Source of the DNA: Tepidimicrobium xylanilyticum
GTDB taxonomy: Bacteria > Bacillota > Clostridia > Tissierellales > Tepidimicrobiaceae
Direction: 5' to 3'
NCBI RefSeq assembly: GCF_900106765.1
Contig: NZ_FNNG01000001.1
Span: 313,774 to 377,773, forward strand
Length of the DNA stretch: 64,000 nucleotides
Position numbers and translations under genes: made by a program
Shown: positions 8,261 through 16,681 of the stretch, piece after piece
Position numbering within the stretch: position 1 is the stretch's first letter
Layout: every line of letters starts with the position of its first letter
Notes under the pieces: model-generated
What the model saw: the letters and a program-made list of their open reading frames with translations, nothing else
Told to the model about the DNA's origin: nothing
Databases searched by the model: none

Positions 8261-8621
8261 AATTTCCCTCCTTTAACAATCATATTATTTGATGCTCATC
8301 ATACTATTGCCCCTATGCCTCTTACTATAGTTATATTCTCCCTCCTTTCTAATACTTGTTAACATTATCACCATTTAATAATCCTTTATAAAAAGGGTTT
8401 GTATAGTAATATCACAATTTTTTTCATTTGTCAATAGATTGTTAATATTCTGATAACTTGTTCTGCTATCCCCTTATTTTATACTTAATCTCTACAATTT
8501 ACAAAAAATAACTATAGTTACATAGAACCATTTAAAAATTAACTATATTGTAACTACCTAATAAAAGAAATATATGGTAGAATTATATTGTTAAACTTGG
8601 CTCAGGGGGGTGTATCAATAG
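8261..8621. other. Divergent intergenic region (symporter / ABC operon)
   Basis: This 360-bp stretch has no gene. It holds the outward promoter of the symporter on the minus strand. On the plus strand an AT-rich zone precedes the ABC operon, with a TAGAAT box near 8577 but no convincing -35. I see no riboswitch fold or long repeat. Confidence 0.6.
8406..8434 (-). promoter_or_regulatory. Promoter of the sodium symporter
   Basis: TTGACA (8434-8429), a 17-base spacer and TATTAC (8411-8406) on the minus strand. The predicted leader is about 140 nt. Confidence 0.55.
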
Positions 8622-9341
8622 TTGGAGGATTTAATTGTACTAAAAAACCTTATAAAAATCTACAAAATGGGTGAAGAAAAAATTTATGCTTTAAGGGGTA
8701 TAGATTTGACAATAAAAAAGGAAGAGTTTGTATGTTTATTGGGAACTTCTGGCTCCGGTAAAAGCACCCTATTAAATATGATGGCAGGATTGGAAAAGCC
8801 TACTAAAGGAGAGATAATAATAGGAAAGCACCATATCGAAAAGATGAATGAGAAGGAATTAGCTAAGTTTAGGCAATTAAATATTGGCTTCGTATTCCAG
8901 TCCTATAATTTAATTCCTACTCTATCAGCTTTAGAAAATGTAAGCCTAGGCCTTACTTTCAGAGGAGTTCCAAAAAAACTTAGGGATAAGATGGCAAAGG
9001 ATATGCTTGAGGCTGTAGGATTAGGTAATAGATTAAATCACAAACCGTCAGAGATGAGTGGAGGCCAACAGCAAAGGGTTAGTATTGCTAGGGCCTTTGT
9101 AGGAAAACCTAAGATTGTATTTGCCGATGAACCTACAGGCAACTTAGATACTAAAACCACCATAGAGGTAATGGATTTAATGACTAATATGGCAAAGGAA
9201 AATAAGCAAACCTTAATAATAGTTACCCATGATGTAGAAATTGCACCATATGGTCATCGAGTAATCCATTTAAGGGATGGCAGAATTGAAAAAATAATTG
9301 AAAATCAACTAAAGGGGGATCAAGTCAAATGCGAAAATTAA
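8622..9341 (+). CDS. ABC transporter ATPase, MacB/LolD (MJ0796) class
   Basis: This 239-residue ABC ATPase drives a MacB-type mechanotransmission complex. It shows Walker A GTSGSGKST near residue 41, Q-loop FVFQSYNLIP, signature MSGGQQQR near 146, Walker B IVFADEPTG and the switch histidine in IVTHD. The start is TTG 8622 (GGGGGG about 11 bases upstream). A shorter start at ATT just after GGAGG would remove only four residues. The next gene starts inside its last codons with a 13-bp overlap, and an FtsX-like permease follows, so the three genes form one unit. Relatives export peptides, antibiotics or lipoproteins, or act as sensors. Confidence 0.93.
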   Translation: MEDLIVLKNLIKIYKMGEEKIYALRGIDLTIKKEEFVCLLGTSGSGKSTLLNMMAGLEKPTKGEIIIGKHHIEKMNEKELAKFRQLNIGFVFQSYNLIPTLSALENVSLGLTFRGVPKKLRDKMAKDMLEAVGLGNRLNHKPSEMSGGQQQRVSIARAFVGKPKIVFADEPTGNLDTKTTIEVMDLMTNMAKENKQTLIIVTHDVEIAPYGHRVIHLRDGRIEKIIENQLKGDQVKCEN

Positions 9342-11848
9342 TTAGTATAGTTTTAATTTTATTGATGCTCATACAAACACCTATTTGGGGAATAGCAGAA
9401 GGAAATTCAAGCAAGGAGCAAACAACCAAAATATCAACTGAAACTCATATTAATGATCAAAATGGCAACAACAATGGAAACAATGACAACAAGGATAACA
9501 ACGAAGAAGATATTACTACTAGTGAAGAGAATCCAGAAGACAGTAATGTAAGTATAATAATAACAGATGTTGACTCAGGTGAAACTACAATTCGTCCAAA
9601 TAATACTTTCACGCTAAAAATCGCCTTAAAAGTTTATCCAGAAACAACAGAAAAAATTCCTATATACGTTCAGCTAGAAAAGTCCGATTCCTTTTCTCCA
9701 GTAGGAACAGGGTCCAGAAAAAAAGCTGTTCCTGATAAAAGTATATACACCGTAACCTTCGATAAAATCTACTACAACGGTGGTGATAATACTACCATAC
9801 CTATAACCATATCTTATGATCTCAACGGAAAAACAAGGTCTATTTCCGATTATATAAGCATTACCAATATAAGTCCTTCTAAGGAAGAGGATAAAAAAAC
9901 AGAAGGAGATCCTAATATAACTATTGTAAGCTCTAAAACCATAAGCGGCCAAGCTGGTGAATCCCTATATGTGCCAATAACGATTAAAAACTCCAGTGAT
10001 AGCTGGGCTCGAAATATAACTGTAACTGCTGAAATAGAAGGAGGCTCCCCTATAGCTCTTAGAGGATCAGGGCACGAGGATATATACTATTTAAGGGGAG
10101 GAAAAACTGAAGATATTCAATTCAGGGTAGACATAGATGAATATGCAGAAAGTAAAACCTACCCAATTAAAATCAACTTTCAATTTTATAACTCTGATGG
10201 AAAGTCCTATACTGGCTCAGATACCGTTTATATTAAAGTCGAAAATAAGAATAAAAAGCCTTTAATATCCATTAACAAAATAGATATAAAACCAGAGGTA
10301 TCCGAAGCTGATAAACCTACCAAAGTAGGATTTCAATTAATTAATAACGGTACATTAGAAGCAAGGGATATTAAAATATCCTTAGGCGGCATAGGAAACG
10401 ATACTTTTACCATAGCTTCTGGTTTAAATAGCAGGTATATAGATAGAATATCCGGTGGAAAAACAGCCTATGTTGAATTTGAAATAATCCCTTCAATTAA
10501 ATTGCCAGGAGGTAGTCACGGATTAGATTTAGTTCTAAACTATAAAGATGGTACTGGACAGAGTTATGAAGATTCTAGTAAGTTTTTCGTCAATGTAGCT
10601 TCTAATAAGGGAAGGGGCTCTAACTTGATCATAGAAAATCTCATATATCCTGATGGAGCAGTCGGGCATAATAAAGATGTTAATATAGGATTTACTCTAA
10701 AAAATGTGGGTAAAATGGATGCAAAAAATATTAAAGTTTCAGTAGAAAGTTCTGATCAAGCTGCTATCGTTCCAAAAACTGTAAGCATTAAGAAAATCGA
10801 ATCTCTAGCCCCTAATCAATCTGAAAGATTAAGCTTTATATTCTTAACTACTAAGGATGGGGAAACAAGAAATTATCCAATCAATATTACAGTAGAATAT
10901 GAAGATGATTTAACAGAAGGACAAGAAAAACACACCTTAACCCAGTACGTTGGAGTTTACATAGTAAAACCTGGGGATGATATAAAGACCACACCAAAAC
11001 TTATAATAGATAAATATAGCTTTGAACCTAATCTTGTAAGAGCTGGAGAAAATTTTACCATGAGTTTATCCTTTTTCAACACCAATAGTCAAAAAGCTGT
11101 ACGCAATATAAAGATATTCTTAACAGCCGAAGAAAAAACAGACCCAAATAGCCAAAGTAGTGGAGGAAATGTATTTACACCTGTCGGCAGCAGCAATACC
11201 TTTTATATAGATAGCATCCCTCCTAAGGGACGAGTAGAAAAAGTTATTACCATGTTTACAGTACCGGATGCCAAGGCTAAAACCCATACCGTTACTGCTA
11301 ATTTTGAGTATGAAGATAGTGATGGTACTCAATATACAGCTACTGAACTAATTGGAGTACCTGTAGTCCAACAATCCAAGTTGGAAATTGGAGAGATATC
11401 TCTGCCATCTGAAGCTTTTGTGGGAGAGGCAATTCCTATTTCCGTTGAATTTTACAATACTGGAAAAGTTACTCTATATAATATGATGGTAAAATTGGAA
11501 GGAAATTTTCAAACAGAAGATAGCAGATATTATATAGGTAATTTTGAAATGGGTACTTCTGATTATTTTGAAGGCACCATAATTCCAGAAGAAACAGGCG
11601 AACTAACCGGATATTTAGTATTTACTTATGAGGACAGCTCCGGGGAAGTTGTTGAAATTAGAGAAGAGTTTACATTAAACGTAATGGAGGCTATGCCTAT
11701 GGATGAATCCCTAGAAGATATGGCCCCTGAAGAAGAATCAAAAGGATTTAAGGGAATATGGATAGCTTTAATATTGATTGCAGCCAGCATTGGTGGATTC
11801 ATATTCTACAAAAAAAAGAAAGAGAAAGGTATGGCTTTAGATGAGTAG
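9329..11848 (+). CDS. Secreted, membrane-anchored protein with six CARDB/NEW3-like beta repeats (COG1361 type)
   Basis: This 839-residue protein lies between the ATPase and permease of a MacB-like ABC system. An N-terminal signal segment (residues 1-24) is followed by an Asn/Asp/Glu-rich stretch (about 30-70). Then come six Ig-like repeats of 110-130 residues, starting near 75, 195, 311, 431, 556 and 686, each with the pattern of hydrophobic strands followed by a NTG/NVG-like turn and a DG-containing hairpin. One transmembrane helix lies near 810-830 with a KKKKEKG cytoplasmic tail. It overlaps the ATPase gene by 13 bp and the permease gene by 8 bp, so stoichiometric production is likely. It occupies the genetic place of MacA/YknX but has no HlyD features. 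I infer an external partner of the permease. Confidence 0.88.
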   Translation: MRKLISIVLILLMLIQTPIWGIAEGNSSKEQTTKISTETHINDQNGNNNGNNDNKDNNEEDITTSEENPEDSNVSIIITDVDSGETTIRPNNTFTLKIALKVYPETTEKIPIYVQLEKSDSFSPVGTGSRKKAVPDKSIYTVTFDKIYYNGGDNTTIPITISYDLNGKTRSISDYISITNISPSKEEDKKTEGDPNITIVSSKTISGQAGESLYVPITIKNSSDSWARNITVTAEIEGGSPIALRGSGHEDIYYLRGGKTEDIQFRVDIDEYAESKTYPIKINFQFYNSDGKSYTGSDTVYIKVENKNKKPLISINKIDIKPEVSEADKPTKVGFQLINNGTLEARDIKISLGGIGNDTFTIASGLNSRYIDRISGGKTAYVEFEIIPSIKLPGGSHGLDLVLNYKDGTGQSYEDSSKFFVNVASNKGRGSNLIIENLIYPDGAVGHNKDVNIGFTLKNVGKMDAKNIKVSVESSDQAAIVPKTVSIKKIESLAPNQSERLSFIFLTTKDGETRNYPINITVEYEDDLTEGQEKHTLTQYVGVYIVKPGDDIKTTPKLIIDKYSFEPNLVRAGENFTMSLSFFNTNSQKAVRNIKIFLTAEEKTDPNSQSSGGNVFTPVGSSNTFYIDSIPPKGRVEKVITMFTVPDAKAKTHTVTANFEYEDSDGTQYTATELIGVPVVQQSKLEIGEISLPSEAFVGEAIPISVEFYNTGKVTLYNMMVKLEGNFQTEDSRYYIGNFEMGTSDYFEGTIIPEETGELTGYLVFTYEDSSGEVVEIREEFTLNVMEAMPMDESLEDMAPEEESKGFKGIWIALILIAASIGGFIFYKKKKEKGMALDE

Positions 11849-13175
11849 TTTAGACTTAATCCGAATGGGAATTAAAAACCTTTGGAGAAGAAAACTAAGA
11901 ACCTTCCTCACCATATTAGGAGTTATCATCGGTACCAGCTCCATAGTAGTAATGCTGTCTTTGGGATTTGGTATGCAAGAAGCCTTTAAGGGGCAATTGG
12001 CTAGGATGGGTAGTTTAAATACCATAAACGTTTATAAAAGGGATTCTTTTGACTTTAGAGGAACAGATTCTAACAGAAACAAAAAAGAAGGTAAGTTAGA
12101 CGATAAGGCCATTGCCAATTTCAAAAATATACCCCATGTAACTGCAGTAACTCCTATAATAGAAACCTATGGAACATTAAAATGTGGCAAATACACTGCC
12201 TATACCTCCATTAAGGGTATAGACCCAGAAGCTATGGCATATTTCGATTTTAAAACTGCAGAAGGTCGACTTTTGCAGCCAGGAGACAATCTTCATGTGG
12301 TATTTGGTGGAGGAATGAAATATAATTTTTATGATGAAAAAGCTATGAGTAGAGGAAGATATAAACAACCAGAGATTGATCTTATGAATGATAGGATGGT
12401 ACTGACTTTCGATACGGACTCTGGCTATATTTCATTCCCTGATGGAAACAGTAACCGTACTAAGAATAAGGAGTATAACATAAAGGCAGTTGGAGTTTTA
12501 GAGGAAGGAAATTTTGAAACGGATTGGGGGATTTACCTCCCAATCGAAACGGTTAAAAAGCTAGTTAAAGAAAAAGAAAAGGTTGAAAACAATGCTAAAC
12601 AAGGTAAAAAAGCAAAACAGGAATATGAAAGGATCATGATTAGAGTTGATGATATAAAATATGTTGAAGAAATACAGGGAAAAATAAAAAATGAAGGTTA
12701 TGAGGCCTACAGCTTAAATGATATGCTAGAAGAACTAAATAAAATTACTGGAATAATTCAGGCAGTTCTAGGAGGTATTGGAGCAGTATCTTTACTTGTT
12801 GCAGCCATAGGAATTACAAACACCATGGTCATGTCCATCTATGAAAGGACTAAGGAGATTGGAATAATGAAGGTAATAGGAGCTTCCTTAAAGGATATTA
12901 AAAAGCTATTCCTATTTGAGTCTGCCATTATAGGCTTATTGGGAGGAGCTATGGGAATAATATTTAGCTTTCTACTATCCTTTATAGTCAACAGATTTAG
13001 TATGCAATTTAGCAATTTCCTAGGGCTAATGGAAGAAACCAATATAAGCATCATACCCATATGGTTAATATTTGCTGCCTTAGGCTTCTCCACTTTAATC
13101 GGTTTGATATCCGGCTATTATCCCGCTAGACGGGCTATGAACCTCTCAGCCTTGGAAGCTATAAGAACAGAATAA
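11841..13175 (+). CDS. MacB/FtsX-family ABC transporter permease
   Basis: This 444-residue permease has the four-helix MacB topology. TM1 lies near residues 20-45 (TFLTILGVIIGTSSIVVML), followed by a large external MacB_PCD domain (about 50-310). Three C-terminal helices include the FtsX block YERTKEIGIMKVIGAS near 333. The end reads GYYPARRAMNLSALEAIRTE, typical of the family. ATG 11841 overlaps the previous stop as ATGAGTAG. The periplasmic-type domain normally contacts MacA; here the only candidate partner is the beta-repeat protein. A bidirectional terminator follows. Confidence 0.93.
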   Translation: MSSLDLIRMGIKNLWRRKLRTFLTILGVIIGTSSIVVMLSLGFGMQEAFKGQLARMGSLNTINVYKRDSFDFRGTDSNRNKKEGKLDDKAIANFKNIPHVTAVTPIIETYGTLKCGKYTAYTSIKGIDPEAMAYFDFKTAEGRLLQPGDNLHVVFGGGMKYNFYDEKAMSRGRYKQPEIDLMNDRMVLTFDTDSGYISFPDGNSNRTKNKEYNIKAVGVLEEGNFETDWGIYLPIETVKKLVKEKEKVENNAKQGKKAKQEYERIMIRVDDIKYVEEIQGKIKNEGYEAYSLNDMLEELNKITGIIQAVLGGIGAVSLLVAAIGITNTMVMSIYERTKEIGIMKVIGASLKDIKKLFLFESAIIGLLGGAMGIIFSFLLSFIVNRFSMQFSNFLGLMEETNISIIPIWLIFAALGFSTLIGLISGYYPARRAMNLSALEAIRTE

Positions 13176-13180
13176 AAAAA

Positions 13181-13214
13181 CAAAAAATAAGACGGAATTC
13201 CGTCTTATTTTTTG
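13181..13214. terminator. Bidirectional terminator, 34-bp perfect palindrome
   Basis: The palindrome is centred on GAATTC (13195-13200), with arms through AATAAGACG and flanking A6 and T6 runs. It ends the ABC operon on the plus strand and the SLH gene on the minus strand. The SLH stop codon at 13205-13207 is inside the right arm. Confidence 0.93.
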
Positions 13215-14827
13215 TTTTCTACTTCAATGATCATTATCTCATCGCTTTCTAAATTCAATTTCACGTAGTCCTCTAATCTCAAATCGTATATTGTTCTTAT
13301 TTCCCCGTCCTTTTTTATTAGGACCTTAGAAGAAACATGATAATCTTTAATCTCTTCCTTATGGTTCAATATGGTTAATTTAGGGGTTCGAGAAATAAAT
13401 ACTTCCTTAATATACCCTTCGTCTGTTCCCGGAACGGATTCAGCTTCTATGGATTCTAATTCTTCATTAGCTATGGATAATACCACCCTATCTCCCCTTC
13501 TCAAATCCTCTAAAGAAACTCCATTAAAATTCCTGTTAATAATTAGACCTTTTCCTGCCAAATACTCATGGACAGATCCATCTTCTCTTTCCACCGATAT
13601 TATATTCTCATCAAGATTAATGTCTTTGATTATACCTTCTACTTTCCCATCTCTGCTTTCACCAATGACGGTTAGAGCTATGTTATCAAAAACTTCAACT
13701 TTTACCCAATCGCCTTCTTTAATGCTAAATAAATAAGCTGTCCTCCCATTTAATCTTATATGGGTGTTGTCTAGGATATTAAAAGCCTTAGTAACGCCTT
13801 CCGCAGAGGTCACAAAAATGGAAGAGGTAAAACTTCCAAAGTTTATTTTACTTATAGTTCCAGTGAAAATGTCTAAATCCTTATCTACAGTTAAGGATTT
13901 TATAATATTTCCCTCGTCTACTGTAACCCTAACGGTCATTCCCTCTTCTATATCATAAATACTTCTTTCGTTACCGCCTATGATTATTTTAGCATCCTTA
14001 GCTAATTGGTAAGAATCCACTCTATGTCCATGGTCTATAATAAGAAATTTGTCAATCTTTCCAGTAATAATTCCAGTTAATCCTTTTTTATCATCTATAA
14101 TTTCCCCTGCATTTACCCTCTCAGGTTCCTTTTCATTAGCCTTTGGGGGAGTTATAGAATTCTCATGTAATTGAGTATAAGATAAATATAGCATTTTAGC
14201 TAATACAGCTCTAGTAACAGGCTGATTGGGATTAAAATTACCAGTTTCATCCCCTTTAGCATCTAATATGCCCTTATCAATTAAGAACTTGATATAGGGC
14301 CTAGTCCTTTCCGGGATAAGGTCTGTATCATTGTATAAAAGTGCATATACCCCCTCTTCCCTTTCCTCCATTCCCAATGCTATGGCAAAGTATTTAGATA
14401 TCTCAGCCTTTGTAGCTTCCCTTAATTCTCCTTTACTAAATAGATTATTATTAACATAGGCTTCCGTTATCAAATCTTCAGATAAAGCAATGGCTATTGC
14501 ATTTTCCCTTTCCTCGGATAGATCAAATCTATTCAATACGTGAGCATATTCATTCCGCTTCTTTTCAATTTCTTCTTCAGTAAAATTAAAAAGTCTTGTT
14601 ATATATACCAGCGCATCGGCAGTATTAACTATCTGATTAGGCCTAAAGGTAGCATCTTCATAGCCATCCATGAGACCTATATCAACCAACTTTTCCACAT
14701 ATTCATAAGCCCAATGGGTTTCAACCATATCAGTAAACATGCTAGCTCCATAAGCTGAAAAAACACTTAAACTGAATAATATTACAACAAACAAAATGGT
14801 TATTCTTCGGTACTTTTGACTTGTCAA
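13205..14827 (-). CDS. SLH-domain cell-surface protein with four repeated beta modules
   Basis: This exported protein of about 540 residues is anchored to the wall through S-layer homology domains. After a signal peptide (hydrophobic RITILFVVILFSLSVFSAYG, residues about 8-27 of the chosen form) come three SLH-like units. The first has HWAYEYVEKLVDIGLMDGY and the third GNFNPNQPVTRAVLAKMLY. The rest contains four repeats of about 75-80 residues with the pattern G.I..I....I....Y.....I..NG....L.DL..GD.V.V. Their function is unknown. The best start is TTG 14827, after GGGGGAGG; the ATG at 14860 has no ribosome site. It sits downstream of pyrG in the same direction with a 70-bp gap. Confidence 0.85.
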   Translation of the reverse strand: MTSQKYRRITILFVVILFSLSVFSAYGASMFTDMVETHWAYEYVEKLVDIGLMDGYEDATFRPNQIVNTADALVYITRLFNFTEEEIEKKRNEYAHVLNRFDLSEERENAIAIALSEDLITEAYVNNNLFSKGELREATKAEISKYFAIALGMEEREEGVYALLYNDTDLIPERTRPYIKFLIDKGILDAKGDETGNFNPNQPVTRAVLAKMLYLSYTQLHENSITPPKANEKEPERVNAGEIIDDKKGLTGIITGKIDKFLIIDHGHRVDSYQLAKDAKIIIGGNERSIYDIEEGMTVRVTVDEGNIIKSLTVDKDLDIFTGTISKINFGSFTSSIFVTSAEGVTKAFNILDNTHIRLNGRTAYLFSIKEGDWVKVEVFDNIALTVIGESRDGKVEGIIKDINLDENIISVEREDGSVHEYLAGKGLIINRNFNGVSLEDLRRGDRVVLSIANEELESIEAESVPGTDEGYIKEVFISRTPKLTILNHKEEIKDYHVSSKVLIKKDGEIRTIYDLRLEDYVKLNLESDEIMIIEVENKK

Positions 14828-14896
14828 AATACCTCCCCCTTTGTCAATATAAAATGCCATCCAGTTATAATATTCTACAAACTTTGTTAATCTCCT

Positions 14897-16504
14897 TTAT
14901 TTATTTTTCTTTTCTTTAGCAGCTCTTATAAAATCTTTGAATAGAGGATGGGATCGAGTGGGCCTAGATTTAAACTCTGGATGGAATTGTACTCCTACAA
15001 ACCAAGGATGGTCCTTTAACTCCACTATTTCAACCAATCTTCCATCAGGTGAAATTCCACTTATTATTAGTCCTTTTTCTTCTAATCTGTCTCTAAAAAG
15101 GTTATTAAATTCATATTTATGCCTATGTCTCTCATATATTATTTCCTCTTGATAGATTTCCTTAACTTTTGAACCTTCAACTAGTTTACATGGGTATAAC
15201 CCCAATCTCATGCTGCCATTAGTAAGTTCTATATCTTTTTGCTCAGGCATTAGGTCTATAACTGGATAAGGGGTATTTGGATCTATTTCAGTCGAATGGG
15301 CATCTTTAAGTCCAATTACATTCCTAGCAAATTCAATTACTGCCAATTGCATTCCCAAACTTAATCCAAAGAAGGGTATATTATTCTCCCTAGCATATTT
15401 AACAGTAGAAATCTTTCCATCTATTCCCCTATCACCAAATCCTCCAGGAACTATTATACCATGAACACCTTCAAGTAGTTCCCTTACATTGCTATCATTT
15501 ACATCTTCTGCCTGTATCCATTTAATGTCTACATCTACATCATTAAATATGCCCGCATGTTTTAAGGATTCTGCTACCGATAAATATGCGTCCTTCAGCT
15601 CCACATATTTACCAACCAAAGCTATGGTTACTTTTTCCTTTAAGGATTTGATCCTATTCACTATATCATTCCACTCGGTTAAATCCAACTCACCACATTT
15701 TAAATTAAGATGGTCAATTACCAATTGAGAAAGTCCTTGTTTTTCTAACATTAATGGTATCTCGTATAGGGTTTCCGCATCTAAATTTTCAATAACTTCT
15801 GAGGGGTCTAAATCGCAGAAGAGGGCAATTTTTCTCTTTAAATCTTGGGATAAAGGTTGTTCCGTTCTACAAATCAAAACATCTGGCTGTATACCTATAC
15901 TCCTTAATTCCTTAACGCTATGTTGGGTTGGTTTGGTCTTTAACTCCCCTGCTGAAGAAAGGTAAGGAACTAAGGTTACATGAATATACATTACATTATC
16001 CTTTCCTACATCATATTTTATCTGCCTAATGGCTTCTAAAAATGGTAAAGACTCAATATCTCCTACAGTACCTCCTATTTCAGTTATTACCACATCTACT
16101 TCCCTATCTCTAGTAACCCTTTTTATCCTATCCTTGATTTCGTTGGTAATATGGGGGATGACCTGTACAGTTTTTCCGTCGTATTCTCCCTTTCTCTCCT
16201 TATTTAAAACAGCCCAATAGATCTTTCCTGTAGTTACATTGCTATATTTATTCAGGTTGATGTCGATGAACCTTTCATAGTGGCCTAAATCCAAATCCGT
16301 TTCTGCTCCATCATCAGTTACAAATACCTCACCATGTTGATAAGGACTCATTTCACCTGGGTCTACATTAATATAAGGATCAAATTTTTGAATGGTTACT
16401 TTAAGACCTCTACTTTTTAACAATTGCCCTAAACTAGCAGCAGTAATTCCTTTACCTAAGGAAGACACTACTCCTCCCGTAATGAATATATACTTAGTAG
16501 GCAT
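14897..16504 (-). CDS. pyrG: CTP synthase with Ser in place of the glutaminase nucleophile Cys
   Basis: This 535-residue enzyme makes CTP from UTP, ATP and an amino donor. The synthetase domain is intact: [13 protein letters not shown]-loop (8-19), [19 protein letters not shown] (41-59) and [11 protein letters not shown] (142-152). The C-terminal GATase class I domain keeps GGFGDRG, the NGSMRLG and ERHRHKYE loops, and the triad residues His508 and Glu510 in VQFHPEF. The nucleophile motif, normally GxCLGMQ, reads FFGLSLGMQ: codon 382 (15361-15359) is AGT, Ser. Without the cysteine the enzyme should not hydrolyse glutamine and would depend on ammonia. ATG 16504 follows GGGGAGG; promoter TTGACA/TAAAAT lies upstream. 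Confidence 0.95.
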   Translation of the reverse strand: MPTKYIFITGGVVSSLGKGITAASLGQLLKSRGLKVTIQKFDPYINVDPGEMSPYQHGEVFVTDDGAETDLDLGHYERFIDINLNKYSNVTTGKIYWAVLNKERKGEYDGKTVQVIPHITNEIKDRIKRVTRDREVDVVITEIGGTVGDIESLPFLEAIRQIKYDVGKDNVMYIHVTLVPYLSSAGELKTKPTQHSVKELRSIGIQPDVLICRTEQPLSQDLKRKIALFCDLDPSEVIENLDAETLYEIPLMLEKQGLSQLVIDHLNLKCGELDLTEWNDIVNRIKSLKEKVTIALVGKYVELKDAYLSVAESLKHAGIFNDVDVDIKWIQAEDVNDSNVRELLEGVHGIIVPGGFGDRGIDGKISTVKYARENNIPFFGLSLGMQLAVIEFARNVIGLKDAHSTEIDPNTPYPVIDLMPEQKDIELTNGSMRLGLYPCKLVEGSKVKEIYQEEIIYERHRHKYEFNNLFRDRLEEKGLIISGISPDGRLVEIVELKDHPWFVGVQFHPEFKSRPTRSHPLFKDFIRAAKEKKNK

Positions 16505-16537
16505 TTCAAAAACCTCCCCAAATTTTATAACTATAGT

Positions 16538-16566
16538 ATTTTATACCATCATACCTAATCTGTCAA
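16538..16566 (-). promoter_or_regulatory. Promoter of pyrG
   Basis: TTGACA (16566-16561), 17-base spacer, TAAAAT (16543-16538) on the minus strand. The leader is about 30 nt. I see no GGGC-type initial run or attenuator hairpin of the kind that controls some Gram-positive pyrG genes. Confidence 0.6.
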
Positions 16567-16681
16567 TTACTTGATTAATCTATTTTCTATTATACACCAA
16601 TCTATTGTAATTATAATGTAATATTTATAGCCATCTAAATGGTGTATAATGTATAGTAGAATAACTATGAAGGGAGAGTTA

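Noticed and set aside
8261-8621. Possible riboswitch in the long symporter leader
   Set aside because: I could not find conserved glycine, lysine, SAM or T-box motifs or a terminator-antiterminator pair.
14825-14849. TTGACA at about 14843-14848 as a promoter for the SLH gene
   Set aside because: It is only about 20 bp before the translation start, overlaps the ribosome-site region and has no -10 at a workable distance.
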